64,000 nucleotides of DNA from Rhizobium anhuiense (GTDB taxonomy: Bacteria > Pseudomonadota > Alphaproteobacteria > Rhizobiales > Rhizobiaceae). A model generated the notes under the pieces. It worked only from the letters and a program-made list of their open reading frames with translations. It was not told the DNA's origin and searched no databases. This document shows positions 7,956 through 17,014 of this stretch, one piece after another. Location of the stretch: assembly GCF_003985145.1 (NCBI RefSeq), contig NZ_ML133524.1, positions 62,001 through 126,000 of the forward strand. The letters run 5' to 3'. The translations under genes were made by a program, and so were the position numbers. The first letter of the stretch is position 1. Every line of letters starts with the position of its first letter.

Positions 7956-9087
7956 TCAGTCGACATCCTCGACGACCGCGTCGGCGGCGCCGCTGATGCG
8001 GTGGGCAAGGGCTGCTTCCATGAACTCGTTCAGATCACCGTCGAGCACATCGTCCGGGGCGCTGCTGGCGACACCGGTGCGCAGGTCCTTCACCAACTGG
8101 TAGGGCTGCAGCACGTAAGAGCGAATCTGGTGGCCCCAGCCGATATCCGTCTTGGAGGCGGCTTCGGCGTTGGCGGCGTCCTCACGCTTCTTCAGTTCCG
8201 CTTCGTACATGCGGGCACGCAGCATGTCCCACGCCTTGGCGCGGTTCTTGTGCTGCGAACGCTCCTGCTGGCACTGCACGACGATACCGGTCGGGATATG
8301 CGTGATGCGCACGGCCGAGTCGGTGGTGTTGACGTGCTGGCCGCCGGCGCCCGACGAACGATAGGTATCGATGCGGCAGTCGCTTTCGTTGATCTCGATC
8401 TGGATCGAGTCGTCGACAACCGGATAGACCCAGATCGACGAGAATGAGGTGTGGCGGCGCGCATTGCTGTCGTAAGGCGAGATGCGCACCAGCCGGTGCA
8501 CGCCCGATTCCGTCTTCAGCCAGCCATAGGCATTGTGGCCCTTGACGAGCAGGGTCGCGGATTTGATGCCCGCTTCTTCGCCGTCATGGACTTCGAGAAG
8601 CTCGACCTTGAAACGCTGGCGTTCGGCCCAGCGGGTGTACATGCGCAACAGCATGTTGGCCCAGTCCTGGCTTTCGGTACCGCCGGCGCCGGAATGGACT
8701 TCGAGATAGGTGTCATTGCTATCGGCTTCGCCGGAGAGCATCGCCTCCACCTGGCGGCGGGCGGCCTCGGCCTTTAAGGCCTTCAGCGTGTCCTCGGCTT
8801 CCTTGACGACGCCCTGGTCGCCCTCTTCCTCGCCAAGCTCGATCAGCTCGATATTGTCGTTCAGCTGCTGTTCGAGCTGCTTGACGCCGTTGATGCCGTC
8901 ATCGAGCTGCTGGCGCTCGCGCATCAGCTTCTGCGCTTCCTGTGCATCGTTCCAGAGGTTCGGATCCTCTGCCTTGTTGTTCAACCAGTCCAGTCGTCTT
9001 ATCGCCTGGTCCCAGTCAAAGATGCCTCCTCAGCAGGGTGATAGCCTGCTTGGTTTCATCGACTACGTTTTCGATTTCCGCTCGCAT
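7956..9087 (-). CDS. prfB: peptide chain release factor 2, requiring a +1 frameshift
   Basis: Recognises UGA and UAA stop codons. Translation starts at ATG 9087-9085 and runs 23 codons (beginning [14 protein letters not shown]) to CTT at 9021-9019, followed by in-frame TGA at 9018-9016. A +1 shift continues at GAC (9017-9015), giving a 376-residue protein of normal RF2 length. The catalytic GGQ is present ([10 protein letters not shown]). The downstream frame alone (from 8984) lacks the conserved N-terminus and has no good start. It follows mrcA on the same strand; an imperfect 7-bp hairpin (9198-9221) lies between them. Confidence 0.95.
9015..9030 (-). promoter_or_regulatory. programmed +1 ribosomal frameshift site of prfB
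   Basis: On the minus strand the order is AGGAGG (9030-9025), 3 nt, CTT (9021-9019), TGA (9018-9016), C. This has the same architecture as the E. coli prfB site: an internal Shine-Dalgarno sequence 3 nt before the CUU slip codon and a UGA-C stop. It provides autoregulation, because low RF2 slows UGA decoding and favours the shift. Confidence 0.95.
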
Positions 9088-9245
9088 TTTCCGCTTCTCT
9101 GCTCGGTCTCTTCAAGTGCTGGTTTACGTCTTTGTTTCACGCAATTCCGGACGCAAAACCGCTGCGCACTTTTGCTGGAAATGCTCTAGAGACACCCGCC
9201 GCGGATGTAAAGGGCCGCGGCAAGCGTTCCAAAATTCGGCGACGG

Positions 9246-11705
9246 TCAGAACAGGCCGGGCGTTCCGGTCTGGACGGCTTGGTTGGCCTGCGGCGAGGTC
9301 TTCAGGATCTCCTCCGGCGCCATGGTGCTGTCCATGCCGATGACGGAGAAGCTGTCGGCCGGGCCGGTGCCGGGCTTGAAAGCCTCGACAATGGTGTTCG
9401 GATCGCCGTCCGCGGCAGCCATGCCGGTCTTGCGGTCGATCGGGATCAGGTTCATGCCGGGCGGGATGACGAATTTGGATTCCGGCGTATCCTTGACGGC
9501 GGCCTGCATGAATTCGTTGAAGATCGGGGCGGAGAGACCGCCGCCGGTGCCGCCGCGGCCGAGCGGGGCCGGCGTATCGAAGCCCATATAGAGGCCGGCA
9601 ACCAGATCCGGCGTGAAGCCGACGAACCAGGCATCCTTCTCGTCGTTGGTGGTGCCGGTCTTGCCGGCGACGTCGCGGCCGCCGAGGTCGATCTTGCCGG
9701 CGGCGGTGCCGCGCTGGATGACGCCCTGCATCATCGAGGTGATCTGGTAGGCGGTCATCGGGTCGAGAACGGTTTCGCGATTGTCGACGACATTCGGCTC
9801 TTCCTGGTTCTGCCAGTCACCGGCATTGCAGCCCTCGCACAGACGCTCCTCATGCTTGAAGATCGTCTTGCCATAGCGGTCCTGAATACGGTCGATCAAT
9901 GTCGGCTTGATCTGCTTGCCGCCATTGGCGATGACCGAATAGGCCGAGACCATGCGCAGCACCGTCGTGTCGCCGGCGCCGAGCGACATGGAGAGAACCG
10001 GCAGCATGTGATCGTAGATGCCGAAGCGCTCTGCATATTCGGCGACGATGTTCATGCCGAGATCATTGGCGAGGCGCACCGTCATCAGATTGCGCGAATG
10101 CTCGATGCCCGAGCGCAGCGTCGAGGGCCCGCCGACTTCGCCGCCGTAGTTTTCCGGCTTCCAGACCTGGCCGCCCGACACGATCTCGATCGGCGCATCC
10201 ATGATGACGGAGGCCGGCGTATAACCATTGTCCATCGCCGCCGCATAGACGAAGGGCTTGAACGAGGAGCCCGGCTGGCGCATCGCCTGGGTGGCGCGGT
10301 TGAATTCGGACTGCGAGTAGGAGAAGCCGCCGACCATGGCCAGCACGCGGCCGGTCTTCGGGTCCATGGCGACCAGGCCGCCCTGCACCTTCGGCGGCTG
10401 CTGCAGGCGGTAGGAGGTCGAGGCGTCGTCGCCGAGCTTTGCGACATAAACGACGTCGCCGGGGGCCAGGACGCCGACCGGCGACTTCGCGGTCTTGCGG
10501 GCGCCGTCGGCCGAACGGAAGGCCCACTGCATGTTCTTGGCATCGATCGTGCCGCGTTGACGCTCAGCCGCGACCTTGCCGCTTCCATCCTTGGCCGGCT
10601 GCAGGCCGATGTCGACATTGCTGTCGGACACGGCGAGCACGACGGCAAGCCGCCATTCCGGCACGTCGGACAGTGCGGGGATATCGGCAAGCGCCTTGCC
10701 CCAGTCACCGCTCGCATCGATCTGCTTGAGGGGGCCGTGGAAACCTCGGCGCTCGTCATAGGTGACCAGACCGTCCTGCAGCGCCTTGCGGGCAGCGAGC
10801 TGCATCTGCGGATCGAGCGACGTGCGCACTGAAAGGCCACCCTCATAGAGAACCTTTTCGCCATATTGGTCGATCAGCTGGCGACGCACGGCTTCGGCGA
10901 AATAATCCGATGCAAAGAGCGACGGGCCGGTCGTGCGGGCGGTGACGCCGAGCGGCTGCTTCTTGGCTTCCTCACCGTCGCTCTGGCTGACATAGCCGTT
11001 CTCGACCATGCGGTCGATCACCCAGTTGCGGCGCTCGAGCGCAGCTTCCGGGTGGCGGAAAGGATGATAATTGGCGGGCCCCTTCGGCAGCGAGGCCAGG
11101 TAAGCTGCCTCGGCGACGGTCAGTTCGGTGACGGATTTGTTGAAATAGGTGAGTGCTGCGCCGGCGATGCCGTAGGAATTCAGGCCGAAGAAAATCTCGT
11201 TCAGGTAGAGTTCGAGGATCTTGTCCTTGCTGTAGGCCTGCTCGATGCGGAAGGAGAGGATCGCTTCCTTGATCTTGCGGTCGATCGTCTGGTCCGAGCT
11301 CAAAAGGAAGTTCTTGGCGACCTGCTGGGTAATGGTGGAGGCGCCGACCGGACGGCGGCCGGAGCCGAAATTCTGCAGGTTGACGAGGATTGCGCGGCCG
11401 AGACCGGTAAGATCGACGCCCGGGTGATTGTAGAAATTCTTATCTTCGGCCGACAGGAAAGCGGCCTTCACGCGGTCGGGAATGGCCTGGATCGGCAGGA
11501 AAAGACGCTTTTCCTTGGCGTATTCGGCCATCAGGGCGCCGTTGCCGGCATGAACGCGGGTGGTCACCGGCGGCGCGTAGCTGTTCAGAACGGCATAGTC
11601 CGGCAGATCCCTGGCGACATTGGTGATATAGATGGCAACACCCGCCGCCGCGACCAGAAACAGGACGCAGGCCATTCCGAAGAAATATCCAAAAAGTCTA
11701 ACCAT
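9246..11705 (-). CDS. mrcA: penicillin-binding protein 1A (bifunctional glycosyltransferase/transpeptidase)
   Basis: An 819-residue inner-membrane enzyme that polymerises and crosslinks peptidoglycan. The order is an N-terminal membrane anchor (residues about 5-28), then the family 51 glycosyltransferase domain (EDKNFYNHPGVD, GASTITQQVAKN, KEAILSFRIE), then a transpeptidase domain. In the latter the active-site serine is in PGSSFKPF near residue 480, the second motif is SRN, and the KTGT box is in VAGKTGTTNDEKDAW. Length fits class A PBP1a. It is downstream of amiC and upstream of prfB, a common alphaproteobacterial order. Confidence 0.95.
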   Translation of the reverse strand: MVRLFGYFFGMACVLFLVAAAGVAIYITNVARDLPDYAVLNSYAPPVTTRVHAGNGALMAEYAKEKRLFLPIQAIPDRVKAAFLSAEDKNFYNHPGVDLTGLGRAILVNLQNFGSGRRPVGASTITQQVAKNFLLSSDQTIDRKIKEAILSFRIEQAYSKDKILELYLNEIFFGLNSYGIAGAALTYFNKSVTELTVAEAAYLASLPKGPANYHPFRHPEAALERRNWVIDRMVENGYVSQSDGEEAKKQPLGVTARTTGPSLFASDYFAEAVRRQLIDQYGEKVLYEGGLSVRTSLDPQMQLAARKALQDGLVTYDERRGFHGPLKQIDASGDWGKALADIPALSDVPEWRLAVVLAVSDSNVDIGLQPAKDGSGKVAAERQRGTIDAKNMQWAFRSADGARKTAKSPVGVLAPGDVVYVAKLGDDASTSYRLQQPPKVQGGLVAMDPKTGRVLAMVGGFSYSQSEFNRATQAMRQPGSSFKPFVYAAAMDNGYTPASVIMDAPIEIVSGGQVWKPENYGGEVGGPSTLRSGIEHSRNLMTVRLANDLGMNIVAEYAERFGIYDHMLPVLSMSLGAGDTTVLRMVSAYSVIANGGKQIKPTLIDRIQDRYGKTIFKHEERLCEGCNAGDWQNQEEPNVVDNRETVLDPMTAYQITSMMQGVIQRGTAAGKIDLGGRDVAGKTGTTNDEKDAWFVGFTPDLVAGLYMGFDTPAPLGRGGTGGGLSAPIFNEFMQAAVKDTPESKFVIPPGMNLIPIDRKTGMAAADGDPNTIVEAFKPGTGPADSFSVIGMDSTMAPEEILKTSPQANQAVQTGTPGLF

Positions 11706-12067
11706 ATTTCAGCTACCGGTCTTTTCGATCTTCAATCGGCGCAGACGCAACGATTGCATGGATCAAGGCAATTTGCACGTTGCGCGGCTTACTCCATGAG
11801 CGTTACCGCCACAAGCCGATTCCGCGCCTCAGGCCTACGAAACATAAGCCGGAGTAACGGCGCGAATGTGAGCAAAATAGGGCTCTGCCCGCCGCATTCA
11901 CCGCTGCAGCAGCGTTTCATTAGAACTGTCACATCCAAGCAACGCCGTCGCCGCCGCCAATCTGAGGCATCTTGCTCAGAACTTGATTCATGTGACGCGC
12001 TTTAAGTCGTTGTTTTTTATGCATATCGCCATGCCACAACCCGCTACAGCTCTTTGCGTGGCATTGA
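11706..12067. other. 362-bp spacer between amiC and mrcA
   Basis: No ORF with a ribosome binding site and no terminator with a T-run is visible here. It presumably holds the mrcA promoter, but I could not pick a convincing -35/-10 pair. Confidence 0.4.
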
Positions 12068-13354
12068 TTAGCCGCCATTCGCCATGACGGCGGCGCGGTA
12101 TCGCTTCACTGCGTCGGTCAAGAGACCGGCGATCTTGTCGCGCCAGGTCTCGTCGAGCAGCAGTTTCTCGTCATCGGCATTCGAGAGGAAGCCGAGCTCG
12201 AGAAGGATCGACGGCACGTCAGGGGCCTGCAGCACGCGAAAGCCGGCGTGACGGTGTGGATTGTTGATGGTGCCAACCTGATCCTTGAAGGAATTCAGCA
12301 CGCTCTCGGCCAGCGAGATCGAAAAGGCCTGGGTCTCGCGCCGGGTCAGATCGAGCAGGATGTCTGCGACCTCGGGCGGCTCGGCGACCGTCTCCTTGCC
12401 GGCGATCTGGTCGGAAAGGTTTTCACGATCGGCAAGGTCGGCGGCGAGCTTGTCGGATGCCTTGTCGGAGATCGTGTAGACGGTCGCGCCGCGGATATCT
12501 TTCTGCTTCAGCGTGTCGGCATGCAGGGAAATGAACAGGCCGGCATGGTTCTGGCGGGCGATCAGCACGCGCTGCGAAAGCGACAGGAACTCGTCATCCT
12601 CGCGCGTCAGGAAAGCCTTGATGCCCGGTTCCTTGTTCAACCGGTCGGTCAGCGCCTTGGCGAAGGCGAGCGTTACCTGCTTTTCCTCGGTCTTGGTGTC
12701 GACGCCGATCGCGCCGGTATCGATGCCGCCATGGCCGGCATCGACGGCGATGACGAAATCGCCGGGAGCGGCTTTCTCAGGCGCCGGAATGGCGCTGGTC
12801 GTCTGGTCCGCCTCAGTTTGATCGTTCCAGGATTGGGTCTTCACCAGCTCGGCAAAGGCCTGCTTGTCGATCATCTCGGCATCGAGCACGAGGCGATGCC
12901 CCTTGCCTGCCTCGTCGGCCTGCACTTTGGCGAGCGCCAGCTTCACCGGCCTTGCCGTCGTCAGCACGATGCGGGCGCTTTCCTCATCCATCTTGCCGTA
13001 ACGGATGTCCTTGAACAGGCCGCGGGCGGCAAGATCCTTCGCCGGAAAGCCGAAGGCGGTGGCCGGCAGGTCGACGACGATGCGTTCCGGATTGGCGATA
13101 TAGTGGACGGAGAAGCGCGGTTCGCGATCGAAGTCGATGACGATGCGGGTCCTGGCGTCGTCGCCGACGATGCGCGCACCATAGGCGAGCAGCGGATCTC
13201 CGGCTTCGACGGAGCCGGCAACGGCCAGGAGGCTGGCGGCCAGAAGCATTGCCGTCAGAACCCGCCTTGCGAATGTCGATCGCCGCGCTGCGGATTTCGC
13301 CGCGATCCGAGCCCTCTTATACAATAAACCGCCACACCCTATTTGAATTGCCAT
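12068..13354 (-). CDS. amiC: N-acetylmuramoyl-L-alanine amidase with AMIN domain
   Basis: A periplasmic zinc amidase that cleaves the stem peptide from peptidoglycan during cell separation. From ATG 13354 the protein is 428 residues: a basic N-terminus and hydrophobic export signal (LTAMLLAASLLAVAGSVEA), an AMIN domain (about 55-170) and an Amidase_3 catalytic domain. Zinc-ligand motifs are AVDAGHGGIDTGA and FISLHADTL, with LLELGFLSN near the C-terminus. The frame can be read from a GTG at 13396, but that lengthens the pre-signal region without better support. Named by domain order; the choice among AmiA/B/C is inference. Confidence 0.88.
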   Translation of the reverse strand: MAIQIGCGGLLYKRARIAAKSAARRSTFARRVLTAMLLAASLLAVAGSVEAGDPLLAYGARIVGDDARTRIVIDFDREPRFSVHYIANPERIVVDLPATAFGFPAKDLAARGLFKDIRYGKMDEESARIVLTTARPVKLALAKVQADEAGKGHRLVLDAEMIDKQAFAELVKTQSWNDQTEADQTTSAIPAPEKAAPGDFVIAVDAGHGGIDTGAIGVDTKTEEKQVTLAFAKALTDRLNKEPGIKAFLTREDDEFLSLSQRVLIARQNHAGLFISLHADTLKQKDIRGATVYTISDKASDKLAADLADRENLSDQIAGKETVAEPPEVADILLDLTRRETQAFSISLAESVLNSFKDQVGTINNPHRHAGFRVLQAPDVPSILLELGFLSNADDEKLLLDETWRDKIAGLLTDAVKRYRAAVMANGG

Positions 13355-13946
13355 GAACCCGACGCGGCTGCAGCGACCGTCCCCGTGACGAAACACCCGT
13401 TAGCCTGCCGAATCGCGATCACTTTATCCCCAGCTTCTATGCGTTACGAAATCCATCAATATTATGGCACATTTGGCTTTTCCCTTGCTATTGTGACACA
13501 GAAAACATACAACGAATTTCAGGGTAAAGTGTTGACGGGATAGAGTCGCCGCAAAGGCTGCCAGCCAGATCAGGACCTGGCGCCACATCGGTCATCGTCC
13601 GCCGTCTCATGCGCTTCATCCCTAGAACTGGATCCTGATTTTCCGGCTTATTGTCGGAATTCATTGGTGGATCAGCCACCACGCTCTCAGGGAGCAAACT
13701 CATCGGACCCGAACGGGTCTTCGTATTTGTCGATCACGCTTGGTTGTTGATGGTTTCGCAGCAGGTTTTATCTGAAGTGTACAGGCCCCGGACCGAAATG
13801 GTTCCGGCTGCTGTCTGGCTGCTGCCCTCCCCCTCGCATCAGGCGCGACTTTCATTATCCGGCGCGGCTACAGTGGACCGCATTCTTTCTGTTTCAACAG
13901 CAGTCGGGAATGCGCTCTCGCGGCCACGCCGAGGAGCACAGCTTAC
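13355..13946. other. 592-bp divergent spacer between amiC and rne
   Basis: No credible gene. It should carry promoters for both flanking genes. One possible rne promoter is TTGTTG (13744-13749) with TTTATC at 13767-13772, leaving a leader of roughly 165 nt, but the match is weak. A long rne 5' leader would fit the known autoregulation of RNase E through its own untranslated region; that parallel is inference. Confidence 0.35.
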
Positions 13947-16823
13947 ATGGCAGACAAAATGCTTATCGATGCGTCTCACGAGGAAGAGACGCGCGTCGTT
14001 GTCGTTCGCGGGAACCGCATAGAAGAATTTGACTTCGAGTCCCAGCACAAGAAGCAGATCCGCGGCAACATCTATCTTGCAAAGGTAACGAGGGTCGAGC
14101 CCTCGCTGCAAGCCGCCTTCGTCGATTACGGCGGCAACCGGCACGGCTTCCTGGCCTTCGCCGAAATCCATCCCGACTATTACCAGATACCGCTTGCCGA
14201 TCGTCAGGCACTGCTTCGTGCCGAAGCCGAGGAGCATCGCCGCGACGAAGATGTCGAGCATGTCGAAACCGCGCCGATGGTCGATCTTTCCAAGCAGGAT
14301 CAGCCGGATGTCGGCATCGTTCCGGCAAAGGCGCCAGAAGCGGCTGCCGTAACGGAAGAGACGACAGCGGCAGAGGCCGCGGCATCGCCCGAGGCCGCAG
14401 ACGAAGCGCCGGCCAAGAAGGCAAGGCCGCGCCGCAGCCGCAAGAAGGTGACCGAACCGGTCGCCGAAACGACCGCGACCGAGGACGCCGTTCCCACAGA
14501 CGTCGAAGCCGAAGGCGCTTCGACCGTCGACAACGAGGATGACGGCTCGACCGGCGGCGCGATGGCCGCCATGGTGGAAACCGACGAGATTTCCGAGGAC
14601 GTCGATACCAGCAAGCGTCGCCACGATGATGATGACGACGATGACGATCACGGCGAAGAGGAAGTCATCGAATCCGTCGGCGCCGAAGACGCGATGGAAG
14701 AAGTGCCGGACCGCGTGCAGCGCAAGCCGCGCAAGCAGTACCGCATCCAGGAAGTCATCAAGCGCCGCCAGATCCTGCTCGTGCAGGTCGCCAAGGAAGA
14801 GCGCGGCAACAAGGGTGCAGCCCTTACCACCTATCTCTCGCTCGCCGGCCGCTATTCCGTCTTGATGCCGAACACGGCGCGCGGCGGCGGCATTTCCCGC
14901 AAGATCACCAACCCTGCCGACCGCAAGCGCCTGAAGGAAATCGCGCGCATGCTCGAGGTACCGCAGGGCATGGGCGTCATTCTTCGCACCGCCGGCGCCA
15001 ACCGCACCAAGGTCGAGGTCAAGCGCGACTTCGAATATCTGATGCGCCTGTGGGAGAACGTACGCACGCTGACGCTGGCGTCCACCGCTCCCTGCCTCGT
15101 CTATGAGGAAGGCTCGCTGATCAAGCGCTCGATCCGCGACCTCTATAACAAGGACATCAGCGAGATCATCGTTGCCGGCGAAGAAGGCTATCGTGAAGCG
15201 AAAGACTTCATGAAGATGCTGATGCCGAGCCACGCCAAGGTGGTTCAGCCCTATCGCGACATCCACCCGATCTTCTCGCGCTCGGGCATCGAAGCCCAGC
15301 TCGACCGCATGCTGCAGCCGCAGGTGACCCTGCGTTCCGGCGGCTACCTGATCATGAACCAGACGGAAGCGCTGGTTTCGATCGATGTCAACTCCGGCCG
15401 CTCGACGCGCGAACATTCGATCGAGGATACCGCGCTGCAGACGAACCTCGAAGCCGCGGAAGAAATCGCCCGCCAGCTTCGCCTGCGCGACCTTGCCGGC
15501 CTGATCGTCATCGACTTCATCGACATGGAAGAAAAGCGCAACAACCGCGCCGTCGAGAAGAAGCTGAAGGAATGCCTGAAGAACGACCGCGCCCGCATCC
15601 AGGTCGGCCGGATCTCGCATTTCGGCCTGCTCGAAATGTCGCGCCAGCGCATCCGTGCTTCGGTTCTCGAATCGACCACGCAGGTGTGCTCGCATTGCGG
15701 CGGCACCGGCCATGTGCGTTCGCAGTCCTCCGTCGCGCTGCATGTGCTGCGCGGCATCGAGGAATATCTGCTGAAGAACACCACGCACAACATCACCGTG
15801 CGCACCACTCCTGACATCGCGCTCTATTTGCTCAACCACAAGCGCCAGACGATCATCGATTACGAAAGCCGTTTCGGCGTCGCGATCGTCATCGACGCGG
15901 ACGGTTCGGTCGGTGCGCAGCATTTCGCGATCGATCGCGGCGAAGCCGTGGAAAACCCGGTCAAGATCGAAACACTGTTCAACTTCGCAGCCATTCCCGA
16001 GGATGACGACGACGATATCGTCATCGAAGTGGATGAAGAGGAAGACGAAGAACTCGAGGAAAAGCCGGCCGCTGCCGAACGTCCCGCAGCAGCGCGCTCG
16101 GAAGGCGAAGGTGACGGTAACCGCAAGCGCAAGCGCCGCAGGCGCCGCCGCGGCCGCAACGGCAATGCCGAGCAGCCGGTATCGGCAGCAGGCGAAGCCG
16201 GTGACGAGGATGAGGATGGCGACGACGAGGGCGGCGAAGGTGATGAAAACACCGAAGCCACACCCGAGACGCGCGCTGAAAGCGAGGAATCGCAGCGCCG
16301 CAAGCGCCGCCGTCGCGGCAAGCGTGGCGGTCGCCGCAATCGCGCCGAGGATGGCTCCGAGCTGACGGCCGGCGAAGCCGGTGAAGACAATGGCGGCGAC
16401 GAGGACGAAGGTGACGACGTTTCGAACGACGGCGCTCCTGGTGAAGCCGTAGCTGTCGAGGCGATTGCCGAGCAGGCTGACGAAGCTCAGCCCGCGATGG
16501 CAGCCGTCGAGAGCGCAGTGGTCATCACCGAGGATGTGAAGCCCGCCCGCAGCCGCGGCCGCCGCAAACCGGCGGCAGCGCCGGTCGAGGAACCGGTGGC
16601 GGAGACCGCACCTGTGGTCGAGGCAGAACCGGAGTTGGTGGAAGCCTCCGCCGATCTCGAAACATCAGTCCAGGAAGAGGCAAAGCCGGTTCGCGCCAAC
16701 CGCGAATCCAATATCTCCTCCTCCGAGCCGACGGTGAAATCCACCACCCGCGTCGAGAATGGCGACGGCGATGACGGCAAGCCGAAGAAAGCCGGCTGGT
16801 GGCAGCGCCGTGGCTTCTTCTGA
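13947..16823 (+). CDS. rne: ribonuclease E
   Basis: A 958-residue endonuclease that starts mRNA decay and rRNA/tRNA processing and scaffolds the degradosome. The N-terminal S1 domain (IYLAKVTRVEPSLQAAFVDYG) is split by an acidic/basic insertion at about residues 90-265. The RNase E/G catalytic core follows (NQTEALVSIDVNSGRSTRE; LIVIDFIDME) with the zinc-link CSHCGGTGHV. The C-terminal third is disordered, with arginine-rich RNA-binding patches and acidic blocks. It ends in GWWQRRGFF. GAGGAG precedes ATG 13947. Family and start are secure. Confidence 0.97.
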   Translation: MADKMLIDASHEEETRVVVVRGNRIEEFDFESQHKKQIRGNIYLAKVTRVEPSLQAAFVDYGGNRHGFLAFAEIHPDYYQIPLADRQALLRAEAEEHRRDEDVEHVETAPMVDLSKQDQPDVGIVPAKAPEAAAVTEETTAAEAAASPEAADEAPAKKARPRRSRKKVTEPVAETTATEDAVPTDVEAEGASTVDNEDDGSTGGAMAAMVETDEISEDVDTSKRRHDDDDDDDDHGEEEVIESVGAEDAMEEVPDRVQRKPRKQYRIQEVIKRRQILLVQVAKEERGNKGAALTTYLSLAGRYSVLMPNTARGGGISRKITNPADRKRLKEIARMLEVPQGMGVILRTAGANRTKVEVKRDFEYLMRLWENVRTLTLASTAPCLVYEEGSLIKRSIRDLYNKDISEIIVAGEEGYREAKDFMKMLMPSHAKVVQPYRDIHPIFSRSGIEAQLDRMLQPQVTLRSGGYLIMNQTEALVSIDVNSGRSTREHSIEDTALQTNLEAAEEIARQLRLRDLAGLIVIDFIDMEEKRNNRAVEKKLKECLKNDRARIQVGRISHFGLLEMSRQRIRASVLESTTQVCSHCGGTGHVRSQSSVALHVLRGIEEYLLKNTTHNITVRTTPDIALYLLNHKRQTIIDYESRFGVAIVIDADGSVGAQHFAIDRGEAVENPVKIETLFNFAAIPEDDDDDIVIEVDEEEDEELEEKPAAAERPAAARSEGEGDGNRKRKRRRRRRGRNGNAEQPVSAAGEAGDEDEDGDDEGGEGDENTEATPETRAESEESQRRKRRRRGKRGGRRNRAEDGSELTAGEAGEDNGGDEDEGDDVSNDGAPGEAVAVEAIAEQADEAQPAMAAVESAVVITEDVKPARSRGRRKPAAAPVEEPVAETAPVVEAEPELVEASADLETSVQEEAKPVRANRESNISSSEPTVKSTTRVENGDGDDGKPKKAGWWQRRGFF

Positions 16824-16850
16824 ACGCTGATTTTCGGACGTAAACACTGA

Positions 16851-16882
16851 AATCCGGCCGCGGCGACGCGGCCGGATTTTCG
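16851..16882 (+). terminator. intrinsic terminator of rne
   Basis: AATCCGGCCGC (16851-16861), a 6-nt loop, GCGGCCGGATT (16868-16878), then a T-run. It lies 28 bp after the rne stop. Confidence 0.9.
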
Positions 16883-17014
16883 TTTATGGCGATAGCGTGG
16901 GGAGTAGAAATGGGCGGCACTTTGCCACTGTGTACCGCAAGCGAGACGGCATAGAGCGCTTCACTATCGCTCGGCTCGACGCCGGCGAAGAGCGACCATC
17001 ATCCCCGGTAGCGA

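Noticed and set aside
7956..9018. prfB as a frameshifted pseudogene
   Set aside because: The in-frame TGA is the programmed CTT-TGA-C slip site with its stimulatory Shine-Dalgarno sequence, conserved across bacteria.
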